Shown: positions 1 through 5,640 of the stretch, in pieces | Position numbering within the stretch: position 1 is the first letter of the stretch | Layout: every line of letters begins with the position of its first letter | Assembly (NCBI GenBank): GCA_030054235.1 | Contig: JASGCG010000045.1 | Span: 1 to 8,982, forward strand | Direction of reading: 5' to 3' | DNA: 8,982 nt | Origin: Bacteroidia bacterium | GTDB lineage: Bacteria; Planctomycetota; Phycisphaerae; Phycisphaerales; SM1A02 | Notes under the pieces: generated by a model | Seen by the model: only the letters and a program-made list of their open reading frames with translations | What the model was told of the DNA's origin: nothing | Databases searched by the model: none | Made by a program: the position numbers and the translations under genes

Positions 1-1
1 C

Positions 2-247
2 GATGACATCCTCGACACGGGTCGCACGCTCGCGCTGCTGCGGCACGAGATCATGGCCAAGGGCGCTGCAAGCGTGGCCACGTGCGTGCTGGTGCGCAAG
101 GACAAGCCCGAAGCCATGGCCACGCCCTGCGAGTACTCGGGATTCGACATCCCTGACGAGTTCGTGGTGGGCTACGGCCTCGACTACGACGACGAGTATC
201 GCAACCTGCCGTACATCGGCGTGCTGCGCCGCGAGGTGATCAGGTGA
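2..247 (+). CDS. hpt: Hypoxanthine phosphoribosyltransferase, C-terminal part (5' end outside window)
   Basis: This is the last 81 codons of a gene that enters from the left edge. Hpt transfers phosphoribose from PRPP to hypoxanthine or guanine, giving IMP or GMP in cytoplasmic purine salvage. The visible part opens with DDILDTGRTL, the PRPP-binding loop of type I phosphoribosyltransferases. It continues through a basic KDKPE stretch to FDIPDEFVVGYGLDYDDEYRNLPYIGVL, the characteristic Hpt C-terminus with the base-contacting Phe-Val and the conserved YRNLPYIGVL ending. The reading frame starts at base 2 and ends at a TGA shared with the next gene. Only the downstream neighbour is visible: a PH-domain membrane protein whose GTG start overlaps this stop by 4 nt, so the two are probably co-translated. 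The family is secure. Guanine versus hypoxanthine preference cannot be judged from this part. Confidence 0.93.
   Translation, partial: DDILDTGRTLALLRHEIMAKGAASVATCVLVRKDKPEAMATPCEYSGFDIPDEFVVGYGLDYDDEYRNLPYIGVLRREVIR
233..238 (+). promoter_or_regulatory. Shine-Dalgarno inside hpt for the PH-domain gene
   Basis: GAGGTG lies 5 nt upstream of the GTG at 244, inside the last codons of hpt. It supports GTG 244 as the start, in a GTGA stop/start overlap that is typical of translational coupling. Confidence 0.55.
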
Positions 248-783
248 GTCCGCAGGCTCCGGCCGCGGGGCTGGCACTTGAGGTCGTCGCGCATCCTGGC
301 GTGCAGGAGTGCCTCGACGATGGCGAGATCATCCTGCTTGCCGTCAAGCCTTCGGCGCTCCTGATCCTGCTCGTGAGCGTGCGCGTGGCGTGCATGGGGA
401 TCGTCGTTGCCCTCGGGCTCCTCGCGGCGACCTCAGACCCGAGCGTGCCGTGGGATGCCACCCATGCGCTCGGCGCAGGCGGCGTGATCGTGGTGGCGCG
501 CCTCGTGTGGGCCGCCAGCGATTGGTGGAGCCGCGTGTACGTCCTCACCGATCGTCGCATCATCGTGCGTTCAGGTGCGGTGCCGCAGGTACAGGCGATG
601 CCGCTGCGCGATGCCGAGTGCGTCGATGCGGGTTCGACGAATCCCGAACGGCTGCTCGGTCTGGGCCACGTCGCGATCCGCCGTGCACCGCGTGCACCAG
701 CCCGGCTCGCATGGACCTGCGTGCACGATGCTCCCAAGTGCCGCAAGGCCATCCTCGACGCGCGGCAGCGCTACGCACGCTGA
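244..783 (+). CDS. Small membrane protein with bacterial PH-like (bPH2/DUF304-type) domain
   Basis: A 179-residue protein of unknown specific function. After a soluble N-terminus with the segment DDGEIILLAVKPS (residues 25-37), there are two hydrophobic segments at about 38-61 and 76-94. The next segment is VYVLTDRRIIVRSGAV (about 98-113), the hallmark first strands of bacterial PH-like domains (YdbS/DUF304 family), in which a TDRR-type turn follows the membrane hairpin. The rest (about 114-175) fits the remaining PH strands and ends in a basic helix. The likely arrangement is a membrane hairpin holding a cytoplasmic PH-like domain. The GTG start is chosen because it overlaps the hpt stop by 4 nt (GTGA) and has GAGGTG 5 nt upstream. 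Translation is therefore probably coupled to hpt, although no functional link to purine salvage is obvious. The gene ends 19 bp before the convergent dnaJ stop. The family call is fairly firm; the role is unknown. Confidence 0.75.
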   Translation: MSPQAPAAGLALEVVAHPGVQECLDDGEIILLAVKPSALLILLVSVRVACMGIVVALGLLAATSDPSVPWDATHALGAGGVIVVARLVWAASDWWSRVYVLTDRRIIVRSGAVPQVQAMPLRDAECVDAGSTNPERLLGLGHVAIRRAPRAPARLAWTCVHDAPKCRKAILDARQRYAR

Positions 784-802
784 GCGAACGAACGATCCGG
801 CA

Positions 803-1693
803 TCACGCCCCGCGGCTGCGCACCGATTCCCGCATCGCCTCGAGTGCCGCGCGGTCATCGTCCGAGAGCGACTCGGGGACATCGATCTGCACGATGGCGA
901 GGAAATCGCCCGATGCGCCAGCCGATCTGCGCACGCCCTGCCCGCGCACGCGCAGGCGCTTGCCGCTGCCGGTGCCCGGTGGGATGGTCAGCGTGACCGT
1001 GCCCTTGAGCAGCGGCACGTCGACCTTTGCGCCAAGTGCGGCATCGAAGATCGAAACCTGCACGTCGCGCAGGATGTCATCGCCGTCGCGGCGGAAGTCC
1101 GGATGCGGCGCCACATGCACCGTGACGATCAGGTCGCCGGCAGGTCCGCCGCCGTGACCGGGTTCGCCCTGTCCGCGCACGCGCAGCTGCGTGCCGTCCT
1201 CGATGCCGGCGGGAATCTGCACATCGATGGACTGCTCGCCGCTGCCGATGCCATGGCGCCCGCCGAGGATCGACACCTGGAACGGCACGGTGATCTCGCC
1301 GTGGCGGTCCTGGCCCTTGGACGGACCGCGCGATCGGCCCCGTGCGCGCCCGCCACCGCCCATGCCGCCGAAGATCTGCTCGAACATCTCTGGATCGATC
1401 TGCGATGGATCGAATCCACCGAAGCCCCCGCCGAAAGGCTGGTCGCCACCGGCCGCAGCCGCACCGGCGCCGCCCTGGAGCCCCGCGTGACCGAAGCGGT
1501 CGTAGGTGGCTCGCTTGTCGGCATCGGAGAGGATGTCGTAGGCCTCCTGGGCCTCGGCGAATCTCGTGGCGGCTTCGGGAGTCTTGTTGACGTCGGGGTG
1601 CCACTGGCGGGCGAGCTTGCGGTGCGCGCGACGAAGGTCATCCGCGGACGCATCACGCTTGACCCCGAGCACCTCGTAGTAGTCGCGTGGCAT
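803..1693 (-). CDS. DnaJ-family co-chaperone, class II (no zinc finger; CbpA-like)
   Basis: A 296-residue Hsp40 that would stimulate the ATPase of a DnaK partner and deliver unfolded clients. Domains in order are a J domain at about 1-70, starting PRDYYEVLGV and carrying the essential HPD at 32-34; a Gly/Phe-rich linker with FGGGFGGFDP and an EQIFGG segment; then the C-terminal substrate-binding region, with the strand pairs IPAGIEDGTQLRVRGQG and IPPGTGSGKRLRVRGQG. There are no CxxCxGxG repeats, so this is a class II J protein (CbpA/DnaJ2 type) rather than canonical DnaJ. No dnaK or grpE is in the window. ATG 1693 is chosen because the family starts one or two residues before DYYEVLG. ATG 1699 would add two residues, and ATG 1732 would add 13 non-family residues overlapping the divergent gene start. 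None of the three has a clear Shine-Dalgarno. The family is secure; the exact start is less so. Confidence 0.92.
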   Translation of the reverse strand: MPRDYYEVLGVKRDASADDLRRAHRKLARQWHPDVNKTPEAATRFAEAQEAYDILSDADKRATYDRFGHAGLQGGAGAAAAGGDQPFGGGFGGFDPSQIDPEMFEQIFGGMGGGGRARGRSRGPSKGQDRHGEITVPFQVSILGGRHGIGSGEQSIDVQIPAGIEDGTQLRVRGQGEPGHGGGPAGDLIVTVHVAPHPDFRRDGDDILRDVQVSIFDAALGAKVDVPLLKGTVTLTIPPGTGSGKRLRVRGQGVRRSAGASGDFLAIVQIDVPESLSDDDRAALEAMRESVRSRGA

Positions 1694-1730
1694 CGGCATG
1701 AGTATAGATTTGCCCCGAGGAGCAAACCCC
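1694..1730. promoter_or_regulatory. Compact divergent promoter region between dnaJ-like and polyferredoxin genes
   Basis: Only 37 bp separate the two chosen start codons. On the minus strand, TATACT (1706-1701) matches the sigma-70 -10 consensus at 5 of 6 bases. A start site 6-8 nt later would fall at about the dnaJ ATG, giving a leaderless or nearly leaderless mRNA. On the plus strand the overlapping TATAGAT (1703-1709) could serve the polyferredoxin gene with a leader of about 15 nt. I see no convincing -35 box for either. This is a prediction from -10-like sequence only. Confidence 0.3.
1717..1722 (+). promoter_or_regulatory. Shine-Dalgarno for polyferredoxin gene
   Basis: GAGGAG ends 8 nt before ATG 1731. 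It decides the start among three in-frame ATGs (1698, 1731, 1812): 1698 lies upstream of this site and 1812 has no comparable site. Confidence 0.6.
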
Positions 1731-3722
1731 ATGCCATCCGACTGCCAACCGCGTCACGTCTCGCTCACGGTGCTTCCCGCCGCGGGCCATCGGCCGGCTC
1801 CGGCGAGCAGGATGTCCCGCAAGCGCTTCGCCGTGCTGCTGGTGGTGCAGGCGCTGATGATCGTGCATGTGCTCCACTGGCTCTGGGCCGACACCACGCT
1901 CGCACCGATCGAGCCGAGCGAGTCGATGGAGACCGTCAAGGACGGGGTGATCACCGTCGGCACGATCTTCTTCGCGCTCGCCTTGGGCAGCACGGCGATC
2001 CTGGGGCGCTGGTTCTGCGGATGGGGTTGCCATGTTGTCCTGCTCCAAGATGCATGCGCCGCGCTGCTCGCGCGCCTGGGCATCCGCCCGCGGCCTTTCC
2101 GCAGCCGAGTGCTCCTGTGGCTGCCGTTCCTGCTCGCGCTCTACATGTTCGTGTGGCCGCTCGTCTACCGGTTCGCGCTCGCACCGATCCTGCAGCCGAA
2201 CCTGACCTGGCCCGGCTTCAGCATGAAGCTGGTCACCGATGACTTCTGGGGCACGTTCCCGGGATGGGCCGTGGGCATCCCGTTCCTGCTGGTCTGCGGA
2301 GCGCTCACGGTGGTCTTCCTCGGCAACAAGGGCTACTGCACGTATGCCTGCCCGTACGGCGGGTTCTTCGCGCCGCTCGATCGATTTGCGCGCGCCCGCA
2401 TCCGGGTGAGCGATGCCTGCGACCAGTGCGGCCACTGCACCGCGGTCTGCACGAGCAACGTTCGCGTGCACGAGGAAGTGCGCGACTTCCGCATGGTCGT
2501 CGACAGCGGATGCATGAAGTGCATGGACTGCGTGAGCGCGTGTCCCAAGCAGGCGCTCTCCTTCGGCTTCGGACCGGGGCCTGCGCAGGCGGCGCCCGCC
2601 GCGGCCAGGCTCTTCGATCTCTCGATCGCCGATGAGGTGTTCATCGCCGTCGTGGCGGGGATCTCCTTCCTCGCGGCCTACTCGCTGCTGCCGCTCCTCT
2701 TCGCCAGCGGTCTTGCGGTATGCATCACGTGGGTCGTCTGGACCGGCTGGCGCGTGCTCGCGTCCCGTGATGCCTCGGCGCTCGGCGTGGTGCTGCGCCA
2801 GGCGGGTCGGGTGCGTGCCGCCGGCGTCGTCGCGGTACTGGCGGCTGCAGGCGCACTCGGCGTGGTCGTGCCGACGGCCGGTGCGGGCGTGGCGGCCTGG
2901 ATGGCCGATCGAGCCGATCGTCAGGTGCTCGTGGCGGAGCAGATGGTCTTCGATGCGGATGGCGTGCTGCCGGACCGCGAGACCATCGAGCTCGTCGATG
3001 CGGCCTCGACGTGGTACCTGCGTGCACGCTCGATCGGCGAGGGCGGTTGGGCCGTGCTCTCGTGGCGGGACCGCGAGTTCAGCATGCGCCTGGCGTGGCT
3101 CGCCGCAGTCAAGCGTGATCACGCACGCGCCCTTGAATTCCTGCAGGCCATGCACGCGGAGGGCACCAACGAGGTCATCGCCGCCAGCGTGGCGCGCATC
3201 CTCCGGGCGGCGCGTCAGGGCAACGAGGCCCGCACCTGGGTCGCCGGCGCGCTGGCGGAATACCCGATGTGGGAGGCGATCCGCGACGAGGAGATCCTGT
3301 GGCTCATGTCCGAGGGCCGCGACGAGGAAGCGATCGAGGCCGCTCGCGCCTGGGTTGCCGCACGGCCCGACAGCCTGAATGCACTGCGGCGCCTGAGCGT
3401 GGTGCTGGTCGAGCGGGGGAGCGGTGACGGCGAGGTCCATGAAGGCATCGCGCTCGTCGATCGCACGCTCGAGCTCGCGCCAGGGAATGTCGGCGCGATG
3501 CTCGTGAAGGCCAACGGCTTCGCCCGGCTCGGGCAGAACGACGCAGCGATTGCGACCTTGCAAGCGGCCGTCCGGCTGGCGCCCACCGAGCGTGGTCTCT
3601 GGGAGGCGCTCGCCGATGCCTGCGCCCGTGCAGGTCGTGAACTGGAAGCGCAAGCGGCGCTTGGCGAAGCGGAGCGCCTCGCGGCCGAGGAGCAGAAGCG
3701 GCTGGAGGCACAGCGGCGCTGA
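1731..3722 (+). CDS. Membrane 4Fe-4S polyferredoxin (NapH/CcoG-like) with C-terminal TPR-like region
   Basis: A 663-residue membrane electron-transfer protein. Hydrophobic segments lie at about 33-53, 73-94, 126-146 and 182-199. The second is followed by CGWGC (C96, C100) and the fourth by CTYACPYG (C203, C207), the paired cysteine motifs of NapH/CcoG/RdxA-type proteins. Two 4Fe-4S ferredoxin motifs follow: C230-x2-C233-x2-C236-x3-C240, and C261-x2-C264-x2-C267-x3-C271-P. Further hydrophobic segments sit at about 303-345 (probably two) and 364-391. Residues from about 405 to the end are soluble, alpha-helical and tetratricopeptide-like (for example EEAIEAARAWVAARPDS and NDAAIATLQAAVRLAP), ending in a charged helix. 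CcoG reduces copper for cbb3 oxidase assembly and NapH passes quinol electrons to nitrate reductase. Neither partner is in the window, so the donor and acceptor are unknown. The TPR tail is not part of classical CcoG or NapH. A ptsN-like gene follows 40 bp downstream. The Fe-S family is secure; the specific function is not. Confidence 0.85.
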   Translation: MPSDCQPRHVSLTVLPAAGHRPAPASRMSRKRFAVLLVVQALMIVHVLHWLWADTTLAPIEPSESMETVKDGVITVGTIFFALALGSTAILGRWFCGWGCHVVLLQDACAALLARLGIRPRPFRSRVLLWLPFLLALYMFVWPLVYRFALAPILQPNLTWPGFSMKLVTDDFWGTFPGWAVGIPFLLVCGALTVVFLGNKGYCTYACPYGGFFAPLDRFARARIRVSDACDQCGHCTAVCTSNVRVHEEVRDFRMVVDSGCMKCMDCVSACPKQALSFGFGPGPAQAAPAAARLFDLSIADEVFIAVVAGISFLAAYSLLPLLFASGLAVCITWVVWTGWRVLASRDASALGVVLRQAGRVRAAGVVAVLAAAGALGVVVPTAGAGVAAWMADRADRQVLVAEQMVFDADGVLPDRETIELVDAASTWYLRARSIGEGGWAVLSWRDREFSMRLAWLAAVKRDHARALEFLQAMHAEGTNEVIAASVARILRAARQGNEARTWVAGALAEYPMWEAIRDEEILWLMSEGRDEEAIEAARAWVAARPDSLNALRRLSVVLVERGSGDGEVHEGIALVDRTLELAPGNVGAMLVKANGFARLGQNDAAIATLQAAVRLAPTERGLWEALADACARAGRELEAQAALGEAERLAAEEQKRLEAQRR

Positions 3723-3743
3723 GCGCACGCCGCAGGATGTCGG

Positions 3744-3752
3744 TGGTAGAGT
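3744..3752 (+). promoter_or_regulatory. Possible extended -10 promoter directly before ptsN-like gene
   Basis: TGGTAGAGT resembles an extended -10 element (TGnTATAAT, with 4 of 6 hexamer bases matching) and ends 10 nt before ATG 3763. A start site at about 3759 would give a nearly leaderless mRNA. That agrees with the lack of any Shine-Dalgarno in this 40-bp gap. No -35 box is evident, and the gene could equally be read through from upstream. Confidence 0.27.
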
Positions 3753-3762
3753 CCCCGGCCCC

Positions 3763-4230
3763 ATGCCGAGCGCGCTGCTCGACATCCTCACGCCTGCCAC
3801 GATCCGCGTGCCGCTCAAGGCGTCCACGCGGCAGGATGCGATCTACGAACTCGTCGACATGCTCGCAGCGCAGGGTGACATCGGCGATGCCGCGGTGCTC
3901 CGCGATTCCGTGTGGGAGCGCGAGCGCCAGCGCTCGACCGGCATCGGCGAAGGCTTGGCGATTCCCCACGGCAAGTGTCCCGGTGCGCGCGCAGTCAGGC
4001 TGGCGATCGGCCGCCCCGCGCAACCCATCGATTGGGACGCCATTGATCACCGCCCGGTCCGGCTCGTGTGCCTGCTCGTGAGCCCGCCGGACCGCATCGC
4101 CGAGCACATCCAGGCCCTCGGCCGGATCAGCCGCGTGATGTCCAACGCGGCCTTCCGGGCGCAGTGCTACGAAGCCGCCAGCGCCGAGCGGATGTACGAG
4201 CTGTTCGCAGCCGTCGAGCGCGGCGCCTGA
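3763..4230 (+). CDS. PTS EIIA domain protein, PtsN (EIIA-Ntr)-like
   Basis: A 155-residue single-domain protein of the PTS EIIA type-2 (fructose/mannitol/Ntr) fold. It accepts phosphate from HPr or NPr on a histidine and works in sugar uptake or, more likely as a lone domain, in regulation. The family segment STGIGEGLAIPHGK (about residues 57-70) contains the phosphoacceptor His69. WDAIDHRPVRLVCLLVSP follows, and then an AEHIQALGRISRVM helix that matches the conserved EH-x-x-x-L region of PtsN. The length is close to E. coli PtsN (163 residues), with no fused EIIB, EIIC or membrane segment. ATG 3763 gives the usual short N-terminus (LLDILTPATIRVPLKA) and lies 40 bp after the polyferredoxin stop. 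No ptsH, ptsI, rpoN or hpf gene is in the window, so its phosphodonor is elsewhere. The gene ends before a hairpin and the convergent rsmB-like gene. The fold is secure; a regulatory rather than transport role is inference. Confidence 0.9.
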   Translation: MPSALLDILTPATIRVPLKASTRQDAIYELVDMLAAQGDIGDAAVLRDSVWERERQRSTGIGEGLAIPHGKCPGARAVRLAIGRPAQPIDWDAIDHRPVRLVCLLVSPPDRIAEHIQALGRISRVMSNAAFRAQCYEAASAERMYELFAAVERGA

Positions 4231-4246
4231 ACGCACCGGAGCCGTC

Positions 4247-4270
4247 GTGCGCCACGTGCCGGTGGCGCAC
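4247..4270. terminator. Perfect 9-bp hairpin between convergent genes, likely bidirectional terminator
   Basis: GTGCGCCAC (4247-4255) and GTGGCGCAC (4262-4270) are exact reverse complements around a 6-nt loop. The hairpin lies in the 57-bp gap between the stops of the ptsN-like and rsmB-like genes, where a terminator for both would be expected. There is no T-run on either side, so it is not a classical intrinsic terminator. It may end transcription by pausing or with Rho, or protect 3' ends. Confidence 0.5.
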
Positions 4271-4287
4271 CGCGCCGAAGATCGGGT

Positions 4288-5640
4288 TCACGGACCGAGC
4301 AACGCGTGGTACGAGCCGTTGCGCACCGAGGTCGCGGGCGAACCCGGCACGCCCGCAGGCGCCGTGGCTTCATCGTGCTCGATCCGCAACTTGAGCCTGC
4401 GGGAAAGCCACTCGGCTTGGGAACGGTTCTCGGCGTGCTCAAGGCTGCACGTCGACCAGAGCATGCGGCCCTCGCGCGCGAGCAGCGGTGCGTGGTCCAG
4501 TGCGATGCCCTGCTGCAGTTCGACCAAGCCCGCCAGCCCCTTCGTGCTGAAGCGATACTTCGCCTCGACGCGACGACAGAGGACACCGGTGTTCGAGCAG
4601 GGGACGTCGAGCAGGATCAGGTCGAAGCCTGCGCCGAACGATGCGAGCTGCTCGGGGCCCACGATGTTCACGCGTGCATGGCCCTTGAAGCGCTGGCGGA
4701 GCGCCGCGCGGCGAGGACCATCGACATCGGTCGCGATGATCTCGGCAGCCGGGTGCGCCGAGGCGAGCTGTGCCGTCTTCGTGCCGCGCCCGGCGCACGC
4801 ATCAAGGATGCGCCTGGGCTGCAGGTGCCGCGTCGCATCGACTGCACGAGCGCTGGCGGGATCCTGCACGCGCGCCTCGGGGTAGGCGCGGAGGGCGGCC
4901 ATCAGCGCATCGTGCCCGCCCTCCCAGACCATGAAGCCGGCGAGGTCGTGCTGCGTCATCGGCCACGCGGCCTTGGTCGATGGGTCGACGGCCCCTGCCG
5001 GGATCCCCGTCACAGTCAGGCCGGGTTGGACGAGCGATTGCACGGCCAGCGTCACCGCGGGCTCAAAGCCCTTGGTGCTCGTCCAGTGCTCGAAGAGCGC
5101 GCGACCGATGCTGCACTGCGCCGAGAGACGCTGCACCTGGCTTTCGGGCAGCAAGGCATCCGTCAGCAGCCGCACGCGTCCGTCGGACAGGGGCAGCGCA
5201 TCGCGCCGCTCGCGCCAGCGCGCGGCATCCGGATCGGTGGCCTCGAGCAGGCCGCCTCGCAGCGCGATCACCTTGCGGAGCACGGCGTTCACGAACGCAG
5301 CGGGTCGGGGATGCACGTGCTCCTTGGTCCACTCGACCGCGTCATCGACGACGGCATGGTCGGGCAGGCGATCGTGCATGAGCAGCTGGGCAGCGCTGCC
5401 CATGAGCACGCCACGGACCTCGGGTTGCACCTCGTCGAACCGCCGTGTCACGCACGCGCTGAGCACCGGCACGATCGCCCGCCAGTGGCGCAGCGTGGAC
5501 TGCTCGATCGCGCGGGCCAAGGCCGCATCACGCGGTTCGAGCCCAGCGGGAGCATCGTCGCCGAAGGCGAACTCGGGGTAGTCGGCAGCGTGCCGCGCAA
5601 GGCGCGCGAACGCTGCCGCTCGTGCCGGGCTGGCGCTCAC
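4288..5640 (-). CDS. rsmB: RsmB/Sun-like 16S rRNA cytosine-C5 methyltransferase
   Basis: A 450-residue protein. RsmB methylates C967 of 16S rRNA (E. coli numbering) with SAM. The first 125 residues resemble the NusB-like RNA-binding domain and end in FVNAVLRKVI, the family's FVNGVLR segment. The methyltransferase part follows: a VQDPASARAVDA segment at 258-269, the SAM-binding loop DACAGRGTKT at 280-289, and an acidic strand end ATDVD at 303-307. Motif IV is LLDVPCSNTGVL with C348, and motif VI is WSTCSLEHAENRSQAEW with C398. These are the paired cysteines (nucleophile and base-release) of the RsmB/NOL1 class. The SAM loop differs from the usual CAAPGGKT, and RRVEAKYRF replaces the usual RRxPDxKWR, so the protein is divergent but catalytically complete. 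The GTG start overlaps the metK stop by 4 nt (GTGA) and lacks a clear Shine-Dalgarno, suggesting coupling to metK. RsmF-like or archaeal-type m5C specificity is less likely because of the NusB-like domain. Confidence 0.88.
   Translation of the reverse strand: MSASPARAAAFARLARHAADYPEFAFGDDAPAGLEPRDAALARAIEQSTLRHWRAIVPVLSACVTRRFDEVQPEVRGVLMGSAAQLLMHDRLPDHAVVDDAVEWTKEHVHPRPAAFVNAVLRKVIALRGGLLEATDPDAARWRERRDALPLSDGRVRLLTDALLPESQVQRLSAQCSIGRALFEHWTSTKGFEPAVTLAVQSLVQPGLTVTGIPAGAVDPSTKAAWPMTQHDLAGFMVWEGGHDALMAALRAYPEARVQDPASARAVDATRHLQPRRILDACAGRGTKTAQLASAHPAAEIIATDVDGPRRAALRQRFKGHARVNIVGPEQLASFGAGFDLILLDVPCSNTGVLCRRVEAKYRFSTKGLAGLVELQQGIALDHAPLLAREGRMLWSTCSLEHAENRSQAEWLSRRLKLRIEHDEATAPAGVPGSPATSVRNGSYHALLGP

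Noticed and set aside
766..782. CAGCG/CGCTG hairpin at the end of the PH-protein gene as a terminator
   Set aside because: It has only a 5-bp stem with a 7-nt loop, spans the stop codon and has no T-run. It is too weak to call.
575..2242. 555-codon plus-strand open frame opposite dnaJ
   Set aside because: It spans the PH-protein end, the convergent gap and the divergent start region, and has no family motif. The minus-strand J domain is unmistakable.
1653..3827. 724-codon open frame on the minus strand, antisense to the polyferredoxin and part of dnaJ
   Set aside because: Its translation is low-complexity, rich in Arg, His, Glu and Gln, with no recognisable domain. It mirrors a gene with clear Fe-S motifs and is a product of GC-rich codon bias.
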